Below the pieces are notes generated by a model. The model made no database searches, was not told where the DNA came from, and worked only from the letters and a program-made list of their open reading frames with translations. Source: RYN-230 sp963829725 (GTDB taxonomy: Bacteria; Actinomycetota; Actinomycetes; Streptosporangiales; Streptosporangiaceae). From it: a stretch of 64,000 nucleotides of DNA. Position 1 is the stretch's first letter. Each line of letters opens with the position of its first letter. This document shows positions 19,269 through 28,049 of the stretch, piece after piece. A program made the translations under genes and the position numbers. The DNA is taken from NCBI GenBank assembly GCA_963829725.1, contig CAWHJW010000016.1:248001-312000 (forward strand), in the 5' to 3' direction.

Positions 19269-19977
19269 ACAGGCGCCGGCGATGACGGTGCACAGTGAGC
19301 TTATGGATCCGGTGCGGATACTGCTCGTGGATGACCACCTCATGGTCACCGAGGCGCTGGCGTCGCGGCTGTCCGCGGCGATGGACCTGTGGGTGGCCGG
19401 CCGGTGCACCACGGCCGACCCCAGCCTGCTGGACATCGTCCGGGGGCTGCGCCCGGATGTCATCACCATCGAGGTGGAGCCGCTCGGCCCGGCCGTCGGC
19501 GAGGTGCTCCGGTCCCTGGTGGCCACACGGCCGGAGGCGAAGGTGGTGGTGCTCAGCGCCGACCATGACGTCGCCCACGCGGTGGAGGCCGCCCGGGCCG
19601 GGGTCGCCGCCTGGGTGGCCAAGGAGCAGGGCGCGGCCGAACTGGAGACGGTGATCCGCGGCGTCTGCCAGGGTTCCGCGTGGTTCCCGCCGGAGATGCT
19701 CGGCGCCATCCTCCGCGAGCTGCGTAACGATGTCACCCGGGCGCGGGAGCACGAGAACCTGCTGGACGTGCTGAGCCCGCGGGAACGGGACGTGCTGCTG
19801 TCCATGATGGACGGCAAGCGGGGCCGCCAGATCGCCCAGGACCTGCTGATCTCGACCGACACGGTGCGCACCCATACCCGCAACATCTTCGCCAAGCTGG
19901 ACGTGCACAGCCGCCTGGAGGCGGTCCGGGTGGCCCGGGCCGCCGGCCTGCGGCGGCGCAAGGAGGATGGCAGATGA
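19255..19977 (+). CDS. LuxR/NarL-type response regulator with atypical receiver
   Basis: A 240-residue protein with a receiver domain (residues 20-140) and a LuxR-type helix-turn-helix (about 175-235: LSPRERDVLLSMMDGKRGRQIAQDLLISTDTVRTHTRNIFAKL). The acidic pair DDH and the lysine in WVAKE are present, but the phosphoacceptor position in DVITIEVEPLG reads Glu instead of Asp. Glu there often mimics phosphorylation, so this may be a constitutively active or phosphorylation-independent regulator. GGAGG lies 6 nt before ATG 19255, which overlaps the end of the GT2 gene. It is embedded in the polysaccharide operon and probably regulates it. Confidence 0.85.
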   Translation: MYLGEQAPAMTVHSELMDPVRILLVDDHLMVTEALASRLSAAMDLWVAGRCTTADPSLLDIVRGLRPDVITIEVEPLGPAVGEVLRSLVATRPEAKVVVLSADHDVAHAVEAARAGVAAWVAKEQGAAELETVIRGVCQGSAWFPPEMLGAILRELRNDVTRAREHENLLDVLSPRERDVLLSMMDGKRGRQIAQDLLISTDTVRTHTRNIFAKLDVHSRLEAVRVARAAGLRRRKEDGR

Positions 19978-20047
19978 CCGGGGCGGCCCGGCTGCCCCGG
20001 GCGGCGGGACCGGCCGGCCGGGCCACCATCGGACCGGGAGGCGGCAG

Positions 20048-21229
20048 GTGAGCGGGCCGGGACGGCCGCTCCGGGTGGCCACCGTCATCACCCGGCTGGA
20101 AGGCGGCGCGGGCCAGCAGGCCATGCGCGGGGCGCTGGCCATGGACCCGGCGGCCTTCCAGATGACCCTCATCACCGGCAGCGGCGGCGCCCAGCTGGAG
20201 GCGGCCCGCCGGGGCGGCCTGGAGGTCATCGTGGAGCCGTCGCTGCGCGCGCCGATCGCGCCGCGCAGTGACCTGCACGCGCTGGCCAGGCTGCGCGGCC
20301 TGCTGCGCCGCCGGGGCTTCGACGTGGTGCATACTCACTGCGCCAAGGCCGGGGCGGTGGGCCGGCTGGCCGCGCACCAGGCTGGGGTGCCCCGGCTGGT
20401 GCACACCTACCACGGGTTCCCGTTCCACGAGTTCCAGGCGGCGCCGCGGCGCCGTGCCTACGTGCAGATCGAGCGCTGGCTGGGCCGGATCACCGACCTG
20501 GCGCTGTGCGTGGGTACCGGGGTGGCGGTGGAGGCGGTCCGCCGCCAGCTGATCGCCCCGGAACGGGTCCGCACCATCGGGGTGGTCGCGGACGGCGCCG
20601 GCCATGCCCCCGCCGCGCAGGGGGGCCCGGGCCGCGCCGCGCGCTGCCGCGCCCGCGCCCAGCTCGGGCTGCCGCCGGACGCCACGGTCGTCGGCGCGGT
20701 CGGGCGGCTGACCTACCAGAAGGCCCCAGAGGATTTCCTGGCCGCGCTGCAGGCGCTGGGGCGGCCCGGGGTGACGGGTGTCTGGGTGGGCGGCGGGGAA
20801 CTGGCGGGCGAGCTGGCAGCCCGGGCGGCTGGCCTGCCCGACGTGCGGCTGGTGCTGGCCGGCCAGCGGGGGAACGTGCCCGACCTGCTCCCGGCGTTCG
20901 ACGTCTTCGCCCTGCCGAGCCGCTACGAGGGGCTGCCCACCGCGGTGGTCGAGGCGATGTTCTGCGGTATCCCCGTGGTGGCCACCGCGGTCAACGCGGT
21001 GGGTGACGTGGTGATCCCCGGGGAGACGGGGCTGCTGGTACCGCCCGGCCAGCCCAGGCGGATGGCGGACGCGGTCCGCTTCCTGCTCGACGAGCCGCAG
21101 GTCGCGGCACGGATGGCCACGGCGGCCCAGGCCCGGCTCGGGGAACGGTTCGGCGAGGCGGCCCTGCGCCAGGCGCTGGCGGCGGCCTACGACGGCAAGG
21201 GTGCCGCGGCCCAGGTGCGGCGTGGTTAA
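20048..21229 (+). CDS. Family 4 glycosyltransferase
   Basis: A 393-residue GT-B enzyme. It has the acceptor-side glycine motif TRLEGGAGQQAM, VVHTHCAKAGAVGRLAA and HTYHGFPFHEFQ, and the donor-side GRLTYQKAPEDFLAAL and SRYEGLPTAVVEAMFCGIPVV. The HCAKAG and YHGFPFH motifs resemble glycosyltransferases that add sugars to lipid-linked intermediates in capsule assembly. I chose GTG 20048, with GGGAGG 6 nt upstream; an in-frame ATG at 19967 sits directly on its ribosome site and overlaps the regulator. It is separated from the regulator by about 70 bp but reads in the same direction. Confidence 0.85.
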   Translation: MSGPGRPLRVATVITRLEGGAGQQAMRGALAMDPAAFQMTLITGSGGAQLEAARRGGLEVIVEPSLRAPIAPRSDLHALARLRGLLRRRGFDVVHTHCAKAGAVGRLAAHQAGVPRLVHTYHGFPFHEFQAAPRRRAYVQIERWLGRITDLALCVGTGVAVEAVRRQLIAPERVRTIGVVADGAGHAPAAQGGPGRAARCRARAQLGLPPDATVVGAVGRLTYQKAPEDFLAALQALGRPGVTGVWVGGGELAGELAARAAGLPDVRLVLAGQRGNVPDLLPAFDVFALPSRYEGLPTAVVEAMFCGIPVVATAVNAVGDVVIPGETGLLVPPGQPRRMADAVRFLLDEPQVAARMATAAQARLGERFGEAALRQALAAAYDGKGAAAQVRRG

Positions 21230-21343
21230 CTGGCAGGTACGCCGCGTAGGGTGACGGGTACGTACCGGATAGTAAGCAAGCTGACCCGGGGGGGCAGCGC
21301 GGGGGATTGAGCGGGACGGGGCCTGCCCGCTCTGGGGGGACGA

Positions 21344-22054
21344 ATGGTGGAGCCGTCGTTCGACCGGCGACGGGGCCGGGGGCGCAGGCAGACGGACGAG
21401 CAGGACACGCTCGCCGTCCGGGGCCTGCTACATGATCTTGGGCACCAGATGACCACGTTGTCCTACCTGGTCGAGGCGGTGCGCGGGGACCTCGACATGC
21501 CGGGGGACGCGGACATGCGGCTGGAACTGCTCTCGCTGGAGATGTCCCGGCTGCTGGACGTCATCGCCACGGAGATGCCGGGCCGGCGGGACGAGGCGGC
21601 GGCCGTTGGCCCGGTAAGCCTGCGCTCGCTGGCTGGCCAGGTCACCCGGCTGGCCCAGGTGGCCCGCGAGACCGTGGTGCGGCTGCAGCCGGGGCCCGAG
21701 GTCAGCATCGAGGCCAGCCCCGCCGTGCTGTGGCGGGTACTGACCAACGTGGTGGACAACGCGGCCCGGGCGGCCGGCCCGGACGGCCACGTGGACGTGA
21801 CCGTCTCGCCGCTGCCCGGCCGGGCCGGGGCGGCCGTCGACGTGACCGACGACGGCCCGGGCTTCGGCAATGGCCCGCCCGGCACGGCCGCGCTCGGGCT
21901 CAGCGTGGTCACCGCGCTGCTGGAATCGTGCGGCGGCCGGATGGAGGTGCGGGCCCCGGACGGCGGCGGCGCCTCGGTCCGCATCGTGGTGCCGGCCCGG
22001 CCGCCGGCTCCCGGCCCCCTCAGCCTGGGCCCGGGCGAGCGGGTAGGCCGGTGA
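21344..22054 (+). CDS. Soluble sensor histidine kinase, no input domain
   Basis: A 236-residue kinase. The phosphoacceptor helix is LLHDLGHQMTTLSYLVEAV near residues 28-46 (His in HDLGHQ), followed by an ATPase domain with N-box LTNVVDNAARAA, G1 VTDDGPGFG and G2 AALGLSVVTALLESCGG. No membrane segment or sensory domain precedes the H-box, so input must come from a partner protein. The stop overlaps the response regulator start by 4 bp (GTGA at 22051). Together they form a two-component pair at the end of the polysaccharide run. A promoter may lie in the 114 bp before it, which contains the palindrome GGTACGTACC at about 21256. Confidence 0.85.
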   Translation: MVEPSFDRRRGRGRRQTDEQDTLAVRGLLHDLGHQMTTLSYLVEAVRGDLDMPGDADMRLELLSLEMSRLLDVIATEMPGRRDEAAAVGPVSLRSLAGQVTRLAQVARETVVRLQPGPEVSIEASPAVLWRVLTNVVDNAARAAGPDGHVDVTVSPLPGRAGAAVDVTDDGPGFGNGPPGTAALGLSVVTALLESCGGRMEVRAPDGGGASVRIVVPARPPAPGPLSLGPGERVGR

Positions 22055-22836
22055 CCGCCCTCGTTCTCGGCGATGACCACAGCGTGTTCCTCGATGCCAT
22101 GGCGGCCGTGCTCGTGCAGCGCGGTTACCGGGTCACCGTGGCCCGGACCGTGCCGGAGACCATCGACGCGGTGCGCCGCGAGCAGCCGGCGGTATGCCTC
22201 ATCGACCGGCATTTCGGCGGCGACAGCGGGATCGCGGCCATCGGCCCGATGCTCGCCGCGAGCCGCCGGACCCGGGTGCTGGTGCTCAGCGCCGACCCGG
22301 ACACCGAGGGCATCCAGCGGGCGCTGCAGGCCGGCGCGGCCGGCTACCTGCACAAGACCCGGGGGGTGTCCGCGCTGACCCGGGCGATCGAGCGGGTGCA
22401 GCGTGGTGAGGTGGTCATCGACGTGCCGAAGCCGTCGGTGCCGCGGGATCGCGCCCGGCCCAGTGACGCGCGGCGGCTCGCCGCCTTTCTCACCCCCCGG
22501 GAGCGGGAATGCCTCGTGCTCCTCGTAGAGGGACTGGACACCGGCGGGATCGCCGCCAAGCTGGGCGTCTCGCCGGCCACCGTGCGCACGCACGTGCAGT
22601 CGGTCCTGATGAAACTCGGCGTGCACTCACGGCTGGAGGCGGCCTCCTACGCGGTCCGCTATGGCCTGCTCGACGAGGCGGCCCGCTTCCCGTCCGGGCG
22701 GGCCGGCTTAATTGCCCGCCTGCGGCGCCGGATGACCCGGGCCGCCGCGAGTGCCCCGCCTGCCGCCAGGGCGGCCAGCACGACCCCGTCCGCCACCTGC
22801 CTGGCCACGTCCGCCGGGGGCGGGCCGAAACTGTAG
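22051..22836 (+). CDS. LuxR/NarL-type response regulator
   Basis: A 261-residue regulator partnered with the preceding kinase. The receiver has the acidic pair in LGDDHS, the phosphoacceptor Asp in CLIDRHFGG (near 51) and Lys in YLHKTRG. The LuxR helix-turn-helix is at about 148-205 (LTPRERECLVLLVEGLDTGGIAAKLGVSPATVRTHVQSVLMKL). After the normal end of the fold (SYAVRYGLLDE) the frame continues about 50 residues with no family features and runs 178 bp into the oppositely directed deacetylase gene, so its original stop may have been lost. GTG 22051 overlaps the kinase stop. Its targets are probably the polysaccharide genes. Confidence 0.85.
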   Translation: MTALVLGDDHSVFLDAMAAVLVQRGYRVTVARTVPETIDAVRREQPAVCLIDRHFGGDSGIAAIGPMLAASRRTRVLVLSADPDTEGIQRALQAGAAGYLHKTRGVSALTRAIERVQRGEVVIDVPKPSVPRDRARPSDARRLAAFLTPRERECLVLLVEGLDTGGIAAKLGVSPATVRTHVQSVLMKLGVHSRLEAASYAVRYGLLDEAARFPSGRAGLIARLRRRMTRAAASAPPAARAASTTPSATCLATSAGGGPKL

Positions 22837-24392
22837 GAGTCGGTGACCAGCCAGCCCGGGTGGAACAGGGCCAGCCCGAAGCTCAGCCCGCTGGCCCCCG
22901 CCGGGACGGGCGGGGTCACCCAGGTGGCATGCGCCCAGCCGCTGGAGGCCGGGAGGTAGGGGCCTGACGTCCAGTACGCCCAGCGGCCCGACGAGGTCCG
23001 GTAGTACACCGAGTACTGGATGGCCGCCGACGACTTGTACCAGCTGCCGAGGGCGTAGGTCCGGCCCGCTGTCACCGGCAGCGAGCACTGGCCGAGGTCG
23101 AACTGCTGCAGCAGCTTGTCGTCCCCGCTGTGGTAGGCGCTGACTGTCAGCCGTTCCGCCCACCGGCCGGACCGCGCGTCGCTGGTCCGCTGCCAGGTGG
23201 CCGTGTTGCGCCCGTAGCCGCCGACCATCCAGCACCGGGGCAGCACCGGGCCGCCGCCGGCCGCCTCGAGCTGGGGGTTCACCGCACCGGTGGGGCCGAC
23301 CGTCTCCAGGGACTGGCTGACGATCCCGTGCGGGGCAGCCGGCCGGGCTCGCTGGACCGGCCGGTCCGGGCCGCCGGTCACCTGGCTGACCGTCCGTACC
23401 ACTGTGCCCCGCCCGCTGCGGCCGGCCAGCCAGTGCGCAAAGGCGTTGAGAATTGAGGCCCTGATGGAAAGCGGGCCGCACTGGTGCGCACTGCAGATGT
23501 GATGGAAGATCAGCGGCAGCCAGCCACCGCCCGCCCGCTCTGCCCGGGTGACCAGGCCCTCCAGGTCACGGAGGGTCCACGTGTGATCTACCTCCCCGGC
23601 GGTGCGGATGCCCATGGGCATGGCCGGGGGGATGCTCTCGGTGACCGTGCAGTCCGGGCACCCGCCGTTACGCAGGCCGGTGGTCAGCCGGGCGCTGTCG
23701 AAGCCGCAGCCGGCCACGATCGCCTCGGCGCGGCGGCCGGCGGCGCCGCCGGGATAGGCGAACGAGGTGACCCGGAACCCCCACCCGGTGAGGATGGCCC
23801 GGCTCATGCAGGCCTGCCGCCGGGCCTCGGCCGGGGTGATCCCGGTCAGTTCCAGGTGGGAGACGGTGTGCGCGCCGATCTCGTCCCCCTGCCCCGCGAG
23901 CCAGTGCAGCTGGGCCAGGGTCAGGTAGCCGGGCGTGCCGACCGCGCCGGTGATGATGTAGAACGTGCCCGCCATGTGGTAACGGTGCAGGATCCGGATC
24001 CCCGTGGCCTGGTCGGCGTCCCCGTCGTCGAAGGTGAAGCTCACCACGGTCCGCGCGGCGCCGGCGGCCGTGGCCCTCATGTCCACCGCCCGGGTGCCCG
24101 GGGCGGGAGCGGTCACCGCCCGGACGCCACCGGGGGCCGTTGCTGCCCCGGCGGCGGACGCCCGGGCGGCCCGGGGAGAACGGTCCGGGGTGGCGGCCTG
24201 GGCCCGGGCGGGGGCGCCGCCTGGCAGCACGGCCAGTACCGCCAGCGCCGCTGCCGCCAGCAGCGCCAGCGGCCGTGCCGCCGCTACCGCGCCCGCGCCC
24301 GTCCTGCGGCGCCGGGCGCGGCCCGGCCGCGCATGTGGCCATCGTGCCTGGCCCACCGTCCCCCTCGGGGAAAATCCGTTCCCAGCCGCCAC
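22659..24392 (-). CDS. Exported, membrane-anchored polysaccharide deacetylase
   Basis: A 577-residue protein. The signal sequence is at residues 38-65 (ending around ARAQAATP). A NodB domain spans about 105-340 with SFTFDDGDADQ, AHTVSHLELT (zinc histidines) and SFAYPGG. A beta-rich, probably carbohydrate-binding domain follows (about 380-540, aromatic-rich, YSVYYRTSSGRWAYWTSG). A C-terminal helix (VVLAALAAGGALAAARVI) and a basic tail anchor it in the membrane. It would deacetylate surface polysaccharide or peptidoglycan outside the cell, completing the locus at 7785-22836 from the other strand. The 3' end overlaps the response regulator by 178 bp in antisense. Confidence 0.85.
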   Translation of the reverse strand: MAAGNGFSPRGTVGQARWPHARPGRARRRRTGAGAVAAARPLALLAAAALAVLAVLPGGAPARAQAATPDRSPRAARASAAGAATAPGGVRAVTAPAPGTRAVDMRATAAGAARTVVSFTFDDGDADQATGIRILHRYHMAGTFYIITGAVGTPGYLTLAQLHWLAGQGDEIGAHTVSHLELTGITPAEARRQACMSRAILTGWGFRVTSFAYPGGAAGRRAEAIVAGCGFDSARLTTGLRNGGCPDCTVTESIPPAMPMGIRTAGEVDHTWTLRDLEGLVTRAERAGGGWLPLIFHHICSAHQCGPLSIRASILNAFAHWLAGRSGRGTVVRTVSQVTGGPDRPVQRARPAAPHGIVSQSLETVGPTGAVNPQLEAAGGGPVLPRCWMVGGYGRNTATWQRTSDARSGRWAERLTVSAYHSGDDKLLQQFDLGQCSLPVTAGRTYALGSWYKSSAAIQYSVYYRTSSGRWAYWTSGPYLPASSGWAHATWVTPPVPAGASGLSFGLALFHPGWLVTDSYSFGPPPADVARQVADGVVLAALAAGGALAAARVIRRRRRAIKPARPDGKRAASSSRP

Positions 24393-24465
24393 CTCCGGCC
24401 GCTGGCCTGCTATCGACGCTAGGACGCGGCGGCCGGGAGGGAATCCTCCGCTCGGGTGAGCCGGC

Positions 24466-25809
24466 CTACCCCATCCGCATCGCCGCGGCGGGTGCGGCCG
24501 ACGTCGGCGAGACGGCCAGCGGTGCGGCGAGTGGCGCAGCCGGGGCGGCCTGCGGCGCAGCCGGGGCCGCCAGCGGGCGGAACAGTTCGCCGCGCCAGCC
24601 GCCGCGGACTGTGCGCACCCCCACCACGATCCAGGCGGCCACCAGGACCAGGTACAGTGCCACGGCAGCAGCGCGGAACGCGACCGCCCCAGTGTGCAGG
24701 GCCAGGCCGGTGCTCGCGGTGACGCAGGTGCCCACCGGGAAGGTAAAGGACCACCAGGTCAGGCTGAACGGCATCCGCTCCCGCGCGGCCCGCACCGTGA
24801 TCGCGGTGGCCAGGGCCGCCCACAGGGCCGCGAAGCCCCACACCGGCACGCCGTAGACCACGCCGAACGCGGCGAACGCGGTGTCGTAGGGGGCCGGGAT
24901 GGCCAGGTGCGCCACCCCACCCAGCAGGTTCGCGGCGGTGATGGACTGGCCGAGCGGGCCGAGCACGATCCACAGCGTGGGCACCATGACGGCCGGGCCG
25001 ACCGAGTGCCGGACCAGCCGCTGCCACAGTTGCGTGATCACCACGATGCTGGCGATCAGGCTGAGGCCGAACATCGCGTAGCAGGCCAGCAGCATGGTGA
25101 GCCGCGCCTGCCCCGGGGGCAGGTGCGGGATGAGCAGCGCCCCGGTGGCGGCGCTGACCATAGGCGGCACCACCGGCATCAGCCACCCGCCGAAGGCGGC
25201 GTCCGGGGCGGCGCGCAGCCGGGTGAACATCAGGTAGGGCACGGCCAGGCTGCTGGCCAGGCCGCCCAGCGTGCCCAGCGGCCAGGCCACGGCGTCGAGG
25301 ACGAGCGCGGCGTGCGCGCCGATCAGGCCCGGGCCGAGCAGCAGTGCCCCGGCCCCGACGGTGAGCAGGGCCATCGGGGGCGCGCCATAGAACTGGACCA
25401 TGACCGGGTTGCGGGCGTGGCCGAGGGCCGCCTGGCGGTGCCGGGACCAGTGCACGGCCTCCGCCGTGGCCAGCACGATCAGCCAGGCCGTGGCGGTCAC
25501 CCAGACCACCGTGGCAAAGCCGCGCAGCCCAGGCCAGTGCACCGGCAGGGTCGCCGCCGCGGTGGCGACGATGCCGGTGCCCATCACGGAGGCAAACCAG
25601 TTGGGCCCCAGGCTGGCGAACACGTCCGACGGGCGCCCCAGGTCCCGCAGCGGACGGCGGCGGCCGGAGGCCGGCCGGGTGGTGCCGGGCCTGGCGGTAT
25701 CCGGTCCCGTGGTGCCGGGCCAGGGGCTGCCGAGGCCGGTGGTGCCGGGCCCGGCGGGCGGCGGGGCCTGCGCGGGGGCCGCGTCGGCCGGGGGGGCTTG
25801 CGTGCTCAT
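24466..25809 (-). CDS. SLAC1/TehA-family (TDT) anion transporter
   Basis: A 447-residue protein. A Pro/Thr/Gly-rich 70-residue N-terminus leads into about ten membrane helices, starting with FASLGPNWFASVMGTGIVAT, the signature of the tellurite-resistance/dicarboxylate transporter family that includes TehA, Mae1 and plant SLAC1 channels. Such proteins carry small anions such as malate, sulfite or chloride. The gene ends in a short Ala-rich cytoplasmic tail. It is divergent from a LysR-type regulator 93 bp away, a layout in which the regulator normally controls the transporter. The cargo is unknown; sulfite efflux is one option. Confidence 0.85.
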   Translation of the reverse strand: MSTQAPPADAAPAQAPPPAGPGTTGLGSPWPGTTGPDTARPGTTRPASGRRRPLRDLGRPSDVFASLGPNWFASVMGTGIVATAAATLPVHWPGLRGFATVVWVTATAWLIVLATAEAVHWSRHRQAALGHARNPVMVQFYGAPPMALLTVGAGALLLGPGLIGAHAALVLDAVAWPLGTLGGLASSLAVPYLMFTRLRAAPDAAFGGWLMPVVPPMVSAATGALLIPHLPPGQARLTMLLACYAMFGLSLIASIVVITQLWQRLVRHSVGPAVMVPTLWIVLGPLGQSITAANLLGGVAHLAIPAPYDTAFAAFGVVYGVPVWGFAALWAALATAITVRAARERMPFSLTWWSFTFPVGTCVTASTGLALHTGAVAFRAAAVALYLVLVAAWIVVGVRTVRGGWRGELFRPLAAPAAPQAAPAAPLAAPLAVSPTSAAPAAAMRMG

Positions 25810-25890
25810 GAAGCCAACCTGCGCCCTGCGGTCCGGCCCCGGTAGCCGTCATCACCCTGTCAACCCACAACCTGCCCTTGTGGCCTCGGT

Positions 25891-25896
25891 TATCGT
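25891..25896 (+). promoter_or_regulatory. -10 box of a leaderless promoter for the LysR gene
   Basis: TATCGT fits TANNNT and ends 6 nt before GTG 25903, with no ribosome site in between. Transcription would start at the initiation codon. The 93-bp divergent region must also hold the transporter promoter and the regulator's binding site. Confidence 0.45.
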
Positions 25897-25902
25897 GGTG
25901 CA

Positions 25903-26853
25903 GTGCCGTTGAGCCCGCACGTCCCCGAGCTGGGGGCGCTGGAGCTGTTCGTGTCGGTGGCCCGGCTGGGCAGCATCGGCGCCGCGGCCCGGTACGCCGG
26001 GATCAGCCAGCAGGCGGCATCGACCCGGCTGCGCACGATGGAGGCGCAGGTCGGCGCGGTGCTGCTGGAACGTGACCCGCGCGGGTCCCGGCTGACCCCG
26101 GCCGGCGCGCTGCTGGCGGACTGGGCGGCGCCGCTGCTGGACCTGGCCGGCGCCCTGGACTCCGGCATCGCCAGCCTCCGCCGGGCCCGGGACACCCACC
26201 TCCGGGTCGCGTCCAGCCTCACCGTGGCGGAGCATCTGGTCCCGGCCTGGCTGGTGGCGCTGCGCGGCGACTATGAGCAGGCCCGGCGCCCGGCCGAGAT
26301 AACCCTGGTCGCGGCGAACAGCGAGGCGGTGGCCGGCCTGGTCGCGGAGCGCCGGGCCGACCTGGGCTTCGTGGAAGGGCCCGCGGCACCGCCCGGCCTG
26401 CGGTCCCGGGTGGTGGCCGCCGACCGGCTGGCCGTCGTGGTCCGCCCGGACCACCCGTGGGCCCGCCGCAGGTCCCCGGTCCGCCCCGCCGAGCTGGCCA
26501 GCACCCCGCTGGTGGAGCGGGAGGAGGGATCGGGGACCCGCCAGGTGCTGCGGGCGGCGCTCAGCGCCGCGCTGGGCGGGGACGCCGAGCTGGCCGCCCC
26601 GGCACTGCGGCTGACGACCACGACCGCGATCCGGCAGGCGGTCCGGGCCGGGGCCGGCCCGGCCGTGCTCAGCCTGCTCGCGGTGCGGGAGGCCGTGGCG
26701 GCCGGGACGCTGACCGAGGTGGCCGTGCCCGGCATCGACCTGGGCCGCAGCCTGCGGGCGGTCTGGGCGGGCGCCGCCCAGCCGCCGGCCGGCCCGGCCC
26801 GTGACCTGGTGGCGGTCGCGGCCCGGCTGGGAGCCCCGGCCGATTTCACCTGA
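25903..26853 (+). CDS. LysR-type transcriptional regulator
   Basis: A 316-residue protein with the N-terminal winged helix-turn-helix (LELFVSVARLGSIGAAARYAGISQQAASTRLRTMEAQVG, residues 9-47) and a periplasmic-binding-like effector domain (about 95-300). The SSLTVAEHLVPAWL segment opens the effector domain as in family members near CysB/CysL. GTG 25903 is used, probably without a leader. It lies back to back with the SLAC1-type transporter and is its likely regulator. The small molecule it senses is not evident. Confidence 0.88.
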   Translation: MPLSPHVPELGALELFVSVARLGSIGAAARYAGISQQAASTRLRTMEAQVGAVLLERDPRGSRLTPAGALLADWAAPLLDLAGALDSGIASLRRARDTHLRVASSLTVAEHLVPAWLVALRGDYEQARRPAEITLVAANSEAVAGLVAERRADLGFVEGPAAPPGLRSRVVAADRLAVVVRPDHPWARRRSPVRPAELASTPLVEREEGSGTRQVLRAALSAALGGDAELAAPALRLTTTTAIRQAVRAGAGPAVLSLLAVREAVAAGTLTEVAVPGIDLGRSLRAVWAGAAQPPAGPARDLVAVAARLGAPADFT

Positions 26854-26991
26854 TTGCGCGGAATTCCGGCCGGGCCCGGATGCGGCCGGCCCGGGCCAGC
26901 CGCCCGGGGGCCACCGCCCCGGCCGCCCGGGTCATCCGGCTCTCGCCTGCGCGCCGCCCGCGTGATTCACTCCCTGATAGGGGGTGCGGTC

Positions 26992-27885
26992 ATGGCGCAC
27001 AAGAACGGCAAGGCGGCCAGCGGCAAGGCCAGGCACGAGGACAGTGCGGCCAGGGGCGGCGAGAGCGCCGTCCAGCCGGTGCCCCGGCTGCCCCGGCGGC
27101 TGTACGAGGACGAGCTCTACCGGCTGCAGGCCGAGCTGGTGAAGGCCCAGGAATGGGTGCGCGCGGAGCGGGCCCGGATCGTCGTGATCTTCGAGGGCCG
27201 GGACGCGGCCGGCAAGGGCAGCACGATCAAGCGGGTCACCCAGTACCTCAACCCGCGTGTCGCGCGGATCGCCGCGCTGCCCGCGCCGACCGAGCGGGAG
27301 CAGAGCCAGTGGTACTTCCAGCGGTTCGTCGAGCACCTGCCGGCCGGCGGGCAGATCGTGCTGTTCGACCGCAGCTGGTACAACCGGGCCGGGGTCGAGC
27401 ACGTGATGGGGTTCTGCACCAAGGAGGAGTACGCGCGGTTCCTGCACACGGCCCCGATCTTCGAGCGGCTGCTGGTGGAGGACGGCATCCTGCTGCGCAA
27501 GTACTGGTTCTCCGTCAGCGACGCGGAGCAGCAACTGCGGTTCAAGTCCCGGCTGGAGGACCCGATGCGCCGGTGGAAGCTGTCCCCGATGGACCTGGAG
27601 TCGGTCACCCGGTGGGAGGACTACTCCCGGGCCAAGGACGAGATGATGCTGCACACCGACATCCCCGAGGCCCCCTGGTACGTGGTGGAAAGCGATGATA
27701 AGCGGCGGGCCCGGATCAACATGATCGCTCACCTGCTGTCCACCATCCCCTACCACGACGTGCAGCGGATGTCGCTGACCCTGCCGCCCCGGCCTGCGGC
27801 CAAGGGCTACATCCGGGTGCCGCGGGACATGCAGACGTACGTCCCCGACCACGCGGCCACCCTGGACCGGGCCGGGCACCGGTAA
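26992..27885 (+). CDS. ppk2: Polyphosphate kinase 2 family protein
   Basis: A 297-residue single-domain PPK2. A Lys/Gly-rich N-terminus is followed by Walker A FEGRDAAGKGSTI (near residue 66), the YFQRFVEHLP segment and Walker B VLFDRSWYNRAGVEHVMGF. The C-terminal PWYVVESDDKRRARINMI is also typical. The enzyme transfers phosphate between polyphosphate and nucleoside di- or monophosphates in the cytoplasm. I chose ATG 26992, with AGGGGG upstream; the frame is open further back but lacks a good start. The next gene is a PsiE-like membrane protein, so the two may share a phosphate-related role, although a hairpin and 160 bp separate them. Confidence 0.9.
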   Translation: MAHKNGKAASGKARHEDSAARGGESAVQPVPRLPRRLYEDELYRLQAELVKAQEWVRAERARIVVIFEGRDAAGKGSTIKRVTQYLNPRVARIAALPAPTEREQSQWYFQRFVEHLPAGGQIVLFDRSWYNRAGVEHVMGFCTKEEYARFLHTAPIFERLLVEDGILLRKYWFSVSDAEQQLRFKSRLEDPMRRWKLSPMDLESVTRWEDYSRAKDEMMLHTDIPEAPWYVVESDDKRRARINMIAHLLSTIPYHDVQRMSLTLPPRPAAKGYIRVPRDMQTYVPDHAATLDRAGHR

Positions 27886-27909
27886 CGGCCTCACGGGTAC
27901 CGGATCCGG

Positions 27910-27925
27910 GCCTGCCGGAGCAGGC
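27910..27925 (+). terminator. Short hairpin after ppk2
   Basis: GCCTGC at 27910-27915 pairs with GCAGGC at 27920-27925 across a CGGA loop. It lies 25 bp after the ppk2 stop. No T-run follows, so any termination would be of the T-poor type common in actinomycetes. Confidence 0.4.
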
Positions 27926-28049
27926 GGGTCGTCTGGTGTAATAAGGCCAGCGACCGAACAAGGGACTGCCGTCGGCCGGGCGGCCTCTCCCGCTCCCGGT
28001 GTTTGCGCTGCCAGCTGGAACGACAGCCATGCACGGCTGGAGGGATCTC

